From: Acidobacteriota bacterium
Lineage (GTDB): Bacteria > Actinomycetota > Acidimicrobiia > Acidimicrobiales > Acidimicrobilacustridaceae
Direction: 5' to 3'
Length of the DNA: 57,799 nt
Assembly: GCA_018969405.1 (NCBI GenBank)
Contig: JAGWYK010000007.1
Span: forward strand, 1-57,799
Below, one piece after another: positions 25,462 through 34,293 of the stretch. A program made the position numbers and the translations under genes. The notes beneath the pieces are model-generated. The model was not told the origin of the DNA, made no database searches, and saw only the letters and a program-made list of their open reading frames with translations. Every line of letters begins with the position of its first letter. Positions within the stretch are counted from its first letter, which is position 1.

Positions 25462-26988
25462 CTACTGCTCGGCGGGAGGAAGGAGTGGGTCGTCCCAGGC
25501 GTCGGCCCCGAACAGCAGGCCGTCGCCCCGACGCGCCGCCGGACGGGCCGGCTCGGGCAACGGCGCCGAACGCCGCATCCATCGCCGCGCCGGATCGAAG
25601 GGTGGGTCGGCATCAGGATCGGTGGGGTCGGGGGGCGGTGCGAACCCGGAGGCCGGTGACCACGCTCCGGCCCCGGTTCGATCATCGACGTCGTCGGCTG
25701 GGGCGAAGCCCTCGCGGGCGAGGATGCCGGCCTCATCGAGAGCGGGACGGCGCAGGAACCCCATGGGTGCGGCGGGCAGACGCCCGTTGCGCAGCTGTCG
25801 CAGACCCAGCAGGTACCAGCCCAGCGCCACTGCCGCCACGATGGCGATGACGGCGAAGCCGGCGACGATGGGGATGGGGATGACGATGGGCAGCAGCGCA
25901 CCCACGACCCACACCAGTTGGAAGCGGGTCTCGAACCGGGCGAAGGAACGACCGCGGTTGGCATCGGGGGCGTCGCGCTGGACGATGGAGTCGAAGGCCT
26001 GCTTGGCGGTGCTGCCGGTCATGCCGACGAGCATCGACAGCAGCGCCGAGCCGGCGAGACCACCGATGAGCGCACAGGCGATCCCGGCGCCGACCGTGAG
26101 GGCCAACGAGGCGATGAGGATGCGCTCCTCGGTGAGCAGGCGCCGGATGCGTGGGGCGAGCACGGCCCCCACGAAGAATCCGAACTGGGCGAAGGCCGCC
26201 ACGAGCCCGAGTTCCCACAGCGGCGCCCCGCGGTCCTTGAACCCGAACGCCAGCATGAACGACAGGAAGCCCACGATGCCGCGCAGCAGACCCATGGCCG
26301 AGGAGGCGAGCAGGATGCCGGCGGATCGGAGTTCGGCGCGTTCGGTCTCGTCGACCGGATCCACGGCGACCACGGTGGGACGCAGTCGCAGTGCCATGAC
26401 GGTGCCGACCACGAACACGATGCCGCTCAGCCCCACGCTCCAGGCCCCACCACCGAGTTTGAGCAGGATGCCCCCGGGCACGGCGGCCACCACCACGGCG
26501 AGGGCGGAGAGCACGGTGAGTTTGGAGTTGGCCTCGACCAGTTCGGCGTCGTTGTGCACCGTGCCGGGCACCACCGCACTCTTGGAGATCGAGTAGATCT
26601 TCTGCAGCACGAGCATGCCGAAGGCCTCGGGATAGAAGAGGAGGCTCTGCATGTGCTGGGTGACCAGCAGGGCGAGGATCGCCCGCAGCAGCAGCGACCC
26701 GACGATGATCCAGCGGCGACCACCGCGGATGCGGTCGATGGCGGGGCCGATGAGGGGTGCGGCGACGGCGAACGGCGCGATGGTGAGGACCAGATAGAGC
26801 GCCACCCGCCAGCGGGCCGAGTTGAAGTCGAGGGAGAAGAACACCGATCCGGCCAGACCGATGGCGAAGAGCGCATCGCCCGACACCGAGGCCGCATGGG
26901 TGCGCGCCAGCCGGGAGAACGGCGAGAGCGCCCATGGGCGTCGGGGATCGCGTGCCGGATCCGGCATCGGGGGGGTGACCTCACTCAC
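25462..26988 (-). CDS. Major facilitator superfamily transporter
   Basis: 508 residues with about twelve hydrophobic helices (e.g. GDALFAIGLAGSVFFSL, ALYLVLTIAPFAVAAPLIGPAIDRIRGGRRW, VVAAVPGGILLKLGG, VVGALLPIVIPIPIVAGFAVIAIVAAVAL). The loop GPAIDRIRGGRRW fits the MFS loop 2-3 motif. A Pro/Asp-rich cytoplasmic tail of about 100 residues follows. The substrate is unknown. I chose GTG 26988, which has TACGAT ending seven nt upstream; ATG 26997 would overlap that hexamer. Confidence 0.82.
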   Translation of the reverse strand: MSEVTPPMPDPARDPRRPWALSPFSRLARTHAASVSGDALFAIGLAGSVFFSLDFNSARWRVALYLVLTIAPFAVAAPLIGPAIDRIRGGRRWIIVGSLLLRAILALLVTQHMQSLLFYPEAFGMLVLQKIYSISKSAVVPGTVHNDAELVEANSKLTVLSALAVVVAAVPGGILLKLGGGAWSVGLSGIVFVVGTVMALRLRPTVVAVDPVDETERAELRSAGILLASSAMGLLRGIVGFLSFMLAFGFKDRGAPLWELGLVAAFAQFGFFVGAVLAPRIRRLLTEERILIASLALTVGAGIACALIGGLAGSALLSMLVGMTGSTAKQAFDSIVQRDAPDANRGRSFARFETRFQLVWVVGALLPIVIPIPIVAGFAVIAIVAAVALGWYLLGLRQLRNGRLPAAPMGFLRRPALDEAGILAREGFAPADDVDDRTGAGAWSPASGFAPPPDPTDPDADPPFDPARRWMRRSAPLPEPARPAARRGDGLLFGADAWDDPLLPPAEQ

Positions 26989-26995
26989 CCGACCC

Positions 26996-27001
26996 ATCGT
27001 A
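26996..27001 (-). promoter_or_regulatory. -10 hexamer TACGAT, leaderless MFS gene
   Basis: It ends seven nt before GTG 26988. Confidence 0.55.
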
Positions 27002-27036
27002 GAAGGGGGCTGCGACGCTCCGACCCGCAGGGCTGA

Positions 27037-27756
27037 TCAGGCCCGCCCGGAGCGGGGCACCTCGTACTTGTAGCCCAGACCCCGGATGGTGATGATCGAA
27101 CGCGGATCGGCGGGATCGGGTTCGATCTTGGCGCGCAGTCGCTTGATGTGGACATCGAGGGTCTTGGTGTCGCCGACGTAGTCCGACCCCCACACCCGAT
27201 CGATCAGCACCTCGCGGGTGAGCACGCGGCCGGCGTTCTCGAGCAGCAGGGCGAGCAGCTCGAACTCCTTCAGCGGGAGCCGCACTCCCTCGCCCCGAAC
27301 GGTGACCTCGTGACGATCGTGATCGAGCCGGACGTCGCCGATCTCGATGACGTCGCCGGTGTCGGCGTCGGGGTTGGAGTCGACCTCCACGGTGCGCCGA
27401 CGCAGCACGGCGCGCATCCGAGCCACCAGCTCGCGCAGCCGATAGGGCTTGGTGATGTAGTCGTCGGCACCGACCTCGAGCCCCACCACGGTGTCGATCT
27501 CGGCTCCCTTGGCGGTCACCATGATGATCGGCACGTTGGATCGAGCCCGGATCTCCCGACAGACGTCGATGCCCGAGACCTTCGGAAGCATGACATCGAG
27601 CAGGATCAGATCGGGGTCGACCCTCTCGAACAGATCGAGCGCCTCGGCGCCGTCCCGGGCGATGGTGACGACGAACCCCTCGCGGGAGAGCCCGCTCTGC
27701 AGGGCCTCGACGAAGGACTCCTCGTCCTCGACGATGAGCACGGAGATCTCCGACAT
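27037..27756 (-). CDS. regX3: OmpR/PhoB-family response regulator (RegX3-like)
   Basis: 239 residues. The receiver domain (1-120) has acidic residues in VEDEES, phospho-acceptor Asp in LILLDVMLP, Thr in IMVTAKG and Lys in YITKPY. The C-terminal winged helix (about 135-232) reads LPLKEFELLALLLENAGRVLTREVLIDRVWG and IKRLRAKIEPDP...IITIRGLGYKYE. Next to phoU-senX3 and downstream of pst it should be the phosphate-starvation regulator that binds PHO boxes. The start codon shares one nt with the senX3 stop (TGATG). Confidence 0.92.
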   Translation of the reverse strand: MSEISVLIVEDEESFVEALQSGLSREGFVVTIARDGAEALDLFERVDPDLILLDVMLPKVSGIDVCREIRARSNVPIIMVTAKGAEIDTVVGLEVGADDYITKPYRLRELVARMRAVLRRRTVEVDSNPDADTGDVIEIGDVRLDHDRHEVTVRGEGVRLPLKEFELLALLLENAGRVLTREVLIDRVWGSDYVGDTKTLDVHIKRLRAKIEPDPADPRSIITIRGLGYKYEVPRSGRA

Positions 27757-28991
27757 CAGTCCTCCTTGGGCTGGGGATCGGGAATGGCGACGATCGAGAT
27801 CGGAAGTCGGAGGCGGAACACCGAACCCTCGCCGAGACGGGAGTCGACCTCGACGGTGCCGGAATGGTTGGCCGCCACATGGCGCACGATCGCCAGTCCG
27901 AGACCGGTGCCTCCGGTGGTGCGACTCCGATCCTGATCGACCCGGTAGAACCGCTCGAAGACGCGGTCGAGATCGCGGGCCGGGATGCCGATGCCGTGAT
28001 CGGTGACCGACAGCACCACCTCATCGGGATCGAGGACGACGGCGACCTCGATCGCAGCACCGGCATCGGAGTACTTGATGGCGTTGTCGATCAGATTCGT
28101 GAGCGCCGAGACCAGCTGGCGACGATCGCAGTGGATCGCCGCAACGATCTCCGCGCCACAGCAGTTCAGCGTCACCCCCGCCTGTTCCGCAGCCGGACCC
28201 AACCGCTCACAGGCCTCGCGCACCAGCGCGCCGAGCGGCACCGCCTCCTCGACCCGGCTCTCGTCGATCTCGATGCGGGAGAGTTCCAGCAGGTCCTCGA
28301 TGGTGCGCCCCACCCGGTACGACTCGGTCTGGATCCGGCCGGCGAGGCGCGCCGCCACCTCCGGATCATCCTCGGACTGCAGCGTCTCGGCCAACAGGCT
28401 GATCGCCCCGATCGGGGTCTTCAGCTCATGGCTGATGTTGGCGACGAAATCGGTGCGCACCGCCTCGAGGCGGCGACGTTCGGTGACGTCCTCGATGATG
28501 GCCACAGCACAGCGGGCCCCCTCGACTCCGAGGGGTCGGGTGGTGATCACGACCGATCGTCGGGGCGGTCCGAACAGTTCGAGGGTGCGCTCGGCGGACC
28601 GACCGGCGAGCGCCTCGGCGAGGAGTTCGTTGACCGCCGCGCCGACCAGGGCATCGGTGTGCCGGGCCTCGATGAACCCGCCGGCCGCGATGTTGTGCTC
28701 GACGATGGCCCCGGATGCATCCACCACCAGTACCGCAGCGGTCAGGGTGTCGAGGGCCTCCTGGAGGCGACCGATGGTCGATCGATCGCGCTGGTCGTCG
28801 AGCGTCCGATCGCGCACGGCCTTCTCGATGACCGACAGAAGGGCATCGGCATCGGCGCCGGCCGGGTCCAACCCGAGCCGCTCGACTCCGAGGGTCAGCC
28901 GGGAACGAAGTCGACGGCGGGTGACGAGCGCGGCGATGACGACCGCGACCGCCAGCAGGACCGACAGCAGGGAGACGAGGTCGGCGATCAT
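27756..28991 (-). CDS. senX3: Phosphate sensor histidine kinase (SenX3/PhoR-like)
   Basis: 411 residues. One N-terminal membrane helix (LVSLLSVLLAVAVVIAALV) and no large extracellular sensor domain, as in SenX3. A PAS-like region (about 90-190, LTAAVLVVDASGAIVEHN) precedes the phospho-acceptor helix ANISHELKTPIGAISLLAE. The catalytic domain has N-box LTNLIDNAIKYS, G1 DHGIGIP, F-box FERFYRVD and G2 GGTGLGLAIVRHV. Such kinases sense phosphate through the Pst-PhoU complex rather than a ligand domain. ATG 28991 overlaps the phoU stop (ATGA) and the gene ends on the regX3 start. Confidence 0.92.
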   Translation of the reverse strand: MIADLVSLLSVLLAVAVVIAALVTRRRLRSRLTLGVERLGLDPAGADADALLSVIEKAVRDRTLDDQRDRSTIGRLQEALDTLTAAVLVVDASGAIVEHNIAAGGFIEARHTDALVGAAVNELLAEALAGRSAERTLELFGPPRRSVVITTRPLGVEGARCAVAIIEDVTERRRLEAVRTDFVANISHELKTPIGAISLLAETLQSEDDPEVAARLAGRIQTESYRVGRTIEDLLELSRIEIDESRVEEAVPLGALVREACERLGPAAEQAGVTLNCCGAEIVAAIHCDRRQLVSALTNLIDNAIKYSDAGAAIEVAVVLDPDEVVLSVTDHGIGIPARDLDRVFERFYRVDQDRSRTTGGTGLGLAIVRHVAANHSGTVEVDSRLGEGSVFRLRLPISIVAIPDPQPKED

Positions 28992-29731
28992 GGACCCTCG
29001 GCGGAACCGGACTCGGGTGCCTGCGCACCATCGGTGAGGAACTTCTCGCGTGCCCGCAGGCGCGCCGCCCCGGTCTGCTCGGGCAGCCAGCCGGTCACCA
29101 TGTACTGCACCCGCTGTCCGATGTTCACCGCATGGTCGCCGATGCGTTCGTAGTAGCGCCCGACCAGCGCCAGCTGCACCGCCGGCTGGAGTCCGAGATC
29201 GGAGGAGGAATGAGCGTCGAAGATGGCCTCGATGTAGTCGCCGTGCAGCGCGTCGAGCGCATCATCGATATCGGCCAGCGCCGCCCCGAGGCTGGCGTTG
29301 CGCTCGACGTACGCATCGAGGGAGAGCGAGACCAGACGGGCCGCCTCCTCGCTCATGCGCTCGATGAGGCCGCACAGGCGCGGGTCGAGGGTGGCGCCGT
29401 AGATCCGCCGAGCAGCCTTGGCCACGTTGACCATGAGGTCGCCGGACCGCTCGAGCTCACCGGTGAGCCACACCGCGGTGACGATGCTACGCAGATCGGA
29501 GGCCATGGGCTGCTGACGGGCGAGCACGTTGTAACAGTTCTCCTCGATGCGCAGGGTGAGCGCGTCGAGCTCGTCATCGGCCTCGATGAGATCGAGGGCA
29601 CCGCCCATGTCGCCGGTGAGCAGCACCTCGGTGCCACGGGGGATGAACTCGCGCACCAGTGCGCCCAGCTGGACGATCTCGTCGCGGATCTCGTCGAGTT
29701 CCTGGTGGAATGTCCAGCGCTGCTCAGGCAT
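28988..29731 (-). CDS. phoU: Phosphate signalling regulator PhoU
   Basis: 247 residues, two repeats of a three-helix PhoU domain: FHQELDEIRDEIVQLGALVREF...DLRSIVTAVWLTGELERSGDLMVNVAKAA and ERNASLGAALADIDDALDAL...RYYERIGDHAVNIGQRVQYMV. The ERSGDL and ERIGDH metal-binding signatures are both present. It relays transporter state from PstSCAB to the kinase and limits phosphate uptake. ATG 29731 follows AGGAGGG; an adjacent GTG at 29734 is too close to it. The 3' end overlaps senX3 by four nt. Confidence 0.93.
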   Translation of the reverse strand: MPEQRWTFHQELDEIRDEIVQLGALVREFIPRGTEVLLTGDMGGALDLIEADDELDALTLRIEENCYNVLARQQPMASDLRSIVTAVWLTGELERSGDLMVNVAKAARRIYGATLDPRLCGLIERMSEEAARLVSLSLDAYVERNASLGAALADIDDALDALHGDYIEAIFDAHSSSDLGLQPAVQLALVGRYYERIGDHAVNIGQRVQYMVTGWLPEQTGAARLRAREKFLTDGAQAPESGSAEGP

Positions 29732-29785
29732 CACGCCCTCCTGCCGGTCGGGTGCGGGACATCGAACGGTTCTGGCGATCGATCA

Positions 29786-30697
<912 letters not shown>

Positions 30698-30712
30698 GGA
30701 TGCTCCTGCGAA

Positions 30713-31615
30713 CTAGGCGTTGTGGCGACGGGCCACCCTCGCCGAGATGACACGGGCGAGGATCGTGAGGACGAAGACGATGGCCACGAGGGTGAGGGCC
30801 GCTCCCCAGGCTCGGGCCTGGGCCGCTTCGAACGGGGTCTGGGCGTTGCCGAAGATCTGCACCGACAGCGCCGTGGAGGGACCGTCGAAGATGCGCAGGT
30901 TCAGCTTGCGGGCCGCCCCGATGGTGAACACCAGCGGGGCGGTCTCGCCGGCGGCCCGGGCGATGGCCAGCATGACACCGGAGGTGATGCCGCCGAAGGA
31001 GGCCGGCAGCACCACGGTGACGATGGTGCGCCACTTGCGGTTGCCCAGCGCATAGCTGGCCTGACGCAGCTCATCGGGCACCAGTCGGAGCATCTCCTCG
31101 GTGCTGCGGATGATGATCGGCAGCATGAGACAGCCCAGCGCCAACGCACCGCCGAAGGCCGAGAGTCCGCGGTTGATGGTCCAGATCGTGTAGACGAACA
31201 GTCCCATCACGATGGAGGGGACACCGGTCATGACATCGGCCATGAAACGGATGAGCCGGGCGACGCGCCCGCGACCGCCGTACTCGTGCAGATAGATGGC
31301 CCCGAGCACGCCGAGCGGGATAGCCATGGCGGCCGCCACGGCGGTGATGAGCAGGGTCCCGACGATGGCCGGACCCATCCCACCGCCGGCCCGGCGGGTG
31401 ACCGCCGGGAGATCCTTGGTGAACCAGTCGGGGGTGAGCTGTCCGATGCCCTTGGCCACCACGTAGCCGACGACCAGGGCCAGCGGGACGACCGCCACCA
31501 CCAGCGAACCCGCCATCCAGATGGTGGCGAGACGGTTGCGGACGCGTCGGGAGCGACGGGTGGTGTCGCGCAGCAGCAGATCGCCGGTGTCGGGGTGCTG
31601 CAGAAGATCGCTCAT
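30713..31615 (-). CDS. pstA: Phosphate ABC transporter permease PstA
   Basis: 300 residues with six hydrophobic helices (LATIWMAGSLVVAVVPLALVVGYVVA, GPAIVGTLLITAVAAAMAIPLGVLGAIYL and others). The permease EAA-like loop reads RQASYALGNRKWRTIVTVVLPASFGGITSGVMLAIARAAGETAPL, as in PstA. It forms the phosphate channel with PstC. Only one nt separates its start from the pstC stop. Confidence 0.93.
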   Translation of the reverse strand: MSDLLQHPDTGDLLLRDTTRRSRRVRNRLATIWMAGSLVVAVVPLALVVGYVVAKGIGQLTPDWFTKDLPAVTRRAGGGMGPAIVGTLLITAVAAAMAIPLGVLGAIYLHEYGGRGRVARLIRFMADVMTGVPSIVMGLFVYTIWTINRGLSAFGGALALGCLMLPIIIRSTEEMLRLVPDELRQASYALGNRKWRTIVTVVLPASFGGITSGVMLAIARAAGETAPLVFTIGAARKLNLRIFDGPSTALSVQIFGNAQTPFEAAQARAWGAALTLVAIVFVLTILARVISARVARRHNA

Positions 31616-31616
31616 C

Positions 31617-32621
31617 TCAGACTCCCCGGGCCCGACGATCGAACCGGCTCACGATCGAGCGGGCCGAGACGTTGACGAGGATCGTGACGATGAACAGCAC
31701 CACGCCCAGTCCGACGAGGGCGGCGCGATGGGTGCCGCTGGCCTCACCGAACTGGTTCACGATGACCGCCGCCATGGAGTCACCCGCCTCGAACAGGTGG
31801 GTGGTGATCTGACCGGGCTGGGATCCGATCACGAGGGCCACGGCGATGGTCTCGCCCATGGCGCGACCCAGTCCGAGCATGACGGCGCCGACGATGCCAC
31901 CGCGACCCCAGGGCAGCACGGCGGTGCGGATCATCTCCCAACGGGTGGCTCCCATGCCGTAGGCCGCCTCGCGCTGCGCGGCGGGCACCGTGGCGATCAC
32001 CTCACGGCTCAGCGAGGTGATGATCGGGGTGATCATGATGGCGAGGATGATGCCGGCGGTCATGAAGCTGCGCCCGCTGGTGCCGTGCAGGAACCACCCG
32101 ATGATCGGCCAGCCCCCCACGGCGCGATCGATGGGGGCGTAGACGTTCGGACCGAGGAACGGGGCCAGCACGATGATGCCCCAGAGGCCGTAGACCACCG
32201 AGGGGATGGCGGCCAGCAGGTCCATCACGTAGATGACCGGTCGACGGATCCGGGAAGGAGCGGCTTCGTTGGCGTAGAGCGCGATGCCGAGGCTCACCGG
32301 CACCGAGAGCAGCAGTGCCAGCACCGACGACAGCACGGTGCCGTAGATGAACGCCAGCGCACCGAAGCGACCCTCTGCCGGATTCCAGGTGCTGGAGGTG
32401 ATGAAGGAGAGCCCCTCGGATCGGAAGGCCGGCCAGGCCTCCCGGGTGGTGGAGGCGGCGATGAGGGCGAGCACCGCCAGCACCACCAGCCCGGCTCCGA
32501 GGGCGACGGAGCGGAACAGCCGATCGCCGCGTCGACGCGAACCGCTGCCGAACAGCGACATGCCATCGCCCCCGGGGGTGTCCCCGGGGGCGATGGCATG
32601 GTCAGCGGAGGAGATCGCCAC
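31617..32621 (-). CDS. pstC: Phosphate ABC transporter permease PstC
   Basis: 334 residues, six helices, with the PstC loop YGMGATRWEMIRTAVLPWGRGGIVGAVMLGLGRAMGETIAVALVIG. The start is uncertain. GTG 32621 is six nt after GGAG and 12 nt after the pstS stop; it adds a 20-residue leader encoded largely by a perfect hairpin. ATG 32561 gives the usual PstC N-terminus (MSLFGSGSRRRGDRLF) but lies inside the 3' arm of that hairpin. If GTG is used, ribosomes would melt the hairpin; if ATG is used, the hairpin would hide the start. Confidence 0.92.
   Translation of the reverse strand: MAISSADHAIAPGDTPGGDGMSLFGSGSRRRGDRLFRSVALGAGLVVLAVLALIAASTTREAWPAFRSEGLSFITSSTWNPAEGRFGALAFIYGTVLSSVLALLLSVPVSLGIALYANEAAPSRIRRPVIYVMDLLAAIPSVVYGLWGIIVLAPFLGPNVYAPIDRAVGGWPIIGWFLHGTSGRSFMTAGIILAIMITPIITSLSREVIATVPAAQREAAYGMGATRWEMIRTAVLPWGRGGIVGAVMLGLGRAMGETIAVALVIGSQPGQITTHLFEAGDSMAAVIVNQFGEASGTHRAALVGLGVVLFIVTILVNVSARSIVSRFDRRARGV
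32559..32600 (-). promoter_or_regulatory. 19-bp perfect stem-loop at the pstS-pstC junction
   Basis: Positions 32559-32577 and 32582-32600 are perfect inverted repeats of 19 nt with a 4-nt loop, the core being CCCCCGGGG/CCCCGGGGG. The 3' arm in the mRNA ends with the ATG at 32561. Placed just after pstS, it could stabilise the pstS message, attenuate transcription or limit pstC translation. It has no U tract. Confidence 0.75.
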
Positions 32622-32633
32622 GAGGCGCTCCGA

Positions 32634-33710
32634 CTACCCCTTGATGGAAGCGATCTGGGCGATGGCCCGATCGCGCAGGGTGGTGGGCAGCGGGGCGAAA
32701 TCGGCGTCGGGGGCGAGGGACTGACCCGAGGTGAGCACGTAGTTCAGCCACCCGCGGATCGCTGCGGCCTTCTTGGCGTCGCTGATCGTCGAGTACACGA
32801 TGATGTAGGTGCCCGCGGTGATCGGGTAGGCATCGGCACCGGGGGCGTTGAGCGCCGAGTAGGTGAGATCGGGGTTGATGGTCGCACCGGCCAGCGCCGC
32901 CGAGGCGCCCTCGAGCGAGGGCTGCACGAACTTGCCGTCCTTGTTGCCGATGGAGGCGAAGGTCAGGTTCGAGGCCTTGGCATCGGAGTAGTCGACGTAG
33001 CCGATGGCGCCGTTGGTGGCCTTCACCAGCTGGGCCACACCGGTGTTGCCCTTCCCGGCCTGGAAACCGGGCCAGGACACGGTGTCACCGGGGGTGAGGG
33101 TGAAGGCTTCCGGCGCCGCGGCGGCGAGGTACTTCGAGAAGTTCGAGGTGGTGCCCGAACCGTCCGAGCGGACCACCACGGTGATGCCGGTGTTGGGCAG
33201 GGTGACGCCGGGGTTGTCGGCGGCGATGGCGGCGTCGTTCCAGATCGTGACCTTGCCCGAGAAGATCTTGCCGAGGGTGGCCGGGCTGAGGTTCAGCTTC
33301 GTGACCCCGGCCAGGGTGTAGGAGACCGTGATGGGTGCCGCCACGGTCGGGAAGTAGAGGAAGGGACCCTTGAAGGTCGCCTTGTCGGCGTCGGACACCA
33401 GGCTGTCAGTGCCGGCCCAGTCCGAGGTGGCCGCGGCGAGATCCTTCTTGCCCTGTCCCGAGCCGACGGCGTTGTAGTTCACGGTCACATCGCTGGCCAC
33501 CTGGGAGAAGCCGGCGATGGCCTCCTCGTAGAAGGCCTTGGGAAAGGTGGCGCCGGAGCCGTTGAGCGTGCCGGTGAGCGAGGCGTAGTCATAGCCGGAA
33601 TCGCCGTCGTCCTTCGATGAGGACGAGCCGCCGCCACAGGCGGTGAGAACGAGACCGAGGACCGCCAGCACGGCGACGAGCCGAGCGGTGAGCGAGGTTG
33701 ATGGACGCAC
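32634..33710 (-). CDS. pstS: Phosphate-binding lipoprotein PstS
   Basis: 358 residues. The lipoprotein signal peptide ends in the lipobox LTACGGG (Cys25), followed by a Gly/Ser/Asp linker. The binding-protein fold shows the phosphate contacts LNGSGATFPKAFYEE, VGSGQGKKDL, DWAGTDS and VVRSDGSGTTSNFSKYL. It captures phosphate outside the membrane and delivers it to PstCA. GTG 33710 is seven nt after AGGGAG. It is the first gene of the pst-phoU-senX3-regX3 run and is preceded by PHO-box-like repeats. Confidence 0.95.
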   Translation of the reverse strand: MRPSTSLTARLVAVLAVLGLVLTACGGGSSSSKDDGDSGYDYASLTGTLNGSGATFPKAFYEEAIAGFSQVASDVTVNYNAVGSGQGKKDLAAATSDWAGTDSLVSDADKATFKGPFLYFPTVAAPITVSYTLAGVTKLNLSPATLGKIFSGKVTIWNDAAIAADNPGVTLPNTGITVVVRSDGSGTTSNFSKYLAAAAPEAFTLTPGDTVSWPGFQAGKGNTGVAQLVKATNGAIGYVDYSDAKASNLTFASIGNKDGKFVQPSLEGASAALAGATINPDLTYSALNAPGADAYPITAGTYIIVYSTISDAKKAAAIRGWLNYVLTSGQSLAPDADFAPLPTTLRDRAIAQIASIKG

Positions 33711-33761
33711 GATGCATCTCCCTGGGGGGTTGGTCGGCGCCGCCCTGTGCGGCCTGGGGGA

Positions 33762-33767
33762 ACGGTA
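33762..33767 (-). promoter_or_regulatory. Candidate -10 (TACCGT) of the pst operon
   Basis: TACCGT on the minus strand lies 28 nt downstream of the PHO-box repeats and about 50 nt upstream of GTG 33710, so a regulator on the repeats would sit at the -35 region. Confidence 0.5.
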
Positions 33768-33795
33768 GGTGGAGAAGGTGGCCGGAGATCAGGTT

Positions 33796-33839
33796 CGGGG
33801 TGAACGGGACGTGAACGGCCGACGAACGACAGGAGAACG
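33796..33839 (-). promoter_or_regulatory. PHO box: four tandem 11-bp direct repeats upstream of pstS
   Basis: Read on the minus strand, four contiguous 11-mers each begin CGTTC: CGTTCTCCTGT, CGTTCGTCGGC, CGTTCACGTCC, CGTTCACCCCG. The period and the GTTCAC core match the actinobacterial PHO box (Streptomyces PhoP consensus of 11-nt direct repeats). The two promoter-proximal units are closest to the core. RegX3 from this same operon is the likely binder. Confidence 0.75.
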
Positions 33840-33852
33840 GAGGACGACAGGA

Positions 33853-34293
33853 TCACGCCGAGGTGAGTCGGCGGAAGGATTCCAGCACGCTCACGTCATG
33901 GCGGTAGGTGAGCCGGCCCCGAGCCTCGGTGAGCGTGGCCCAGATCAGCCGGTCGGCCTCCTCGTTGGGGACGAACTCACCGGCGGCGATGGTCATCTCC
34001 CAGTACCGGACCCGCTTGCTGCGGCCCCGGTCGTCGCGGTAGGCGACCGAACGCAGCTCACGACCGAGCACGCAGTCGAGACCGGTCTCCTCGAGGACCT
34101 CGCGGTGGGCGGTCTGCTCGTCGGCCTCACCGGACTCGACCTTGCCCTTCGGGAAGGTCCAGTCGTCGTAGCGGGGCCGATGGATCAGCGCCACCCGGAT
34201 CGCACCATCGACCACGCGCCACACCACCCCGCCGGCGGCGCGCACCTCGGCGGTGGAGACGGACGGTTCGGGGTCGGTCGACGATGAGGTCAT
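33853..34293 (-). CDS. NUDIX hydrolase
   Basis: 146 residues. The Nudix box is complete (G in KGKVESGE, then REVLEETGL). The N-terminal strand AAGGVVWRVVDGAIRVALIHRPRYDDWTFPKG resembles MutT/diadenosine-polyphosphate hydrolases such as mycobacterial MutT1, but without the C-terminal phosphatase domain. Its start overlaps the CYTH-CHAD stop (ATGA), so it is the third gene of the ppk operon. A role in hydrolysing nucleotide or inositol polyphosphates linked to polyphosphate turnover fits the context but is not shown by the sequence. Confidence 0.9.
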   Translation of the reverse strand: MTSSSTDPEPSVSTAEVRAAGGVVWRVVDGAIRVALIHRPRYDDWTFPKGKVESGEADEQTAHREVLEETGLDCVLGRELRSVAYRDDRGRSKRVRYWEMTIAAGEFVPNEEADRLIWATLTEARGRLTYRHDVSVLESFRRLTSA

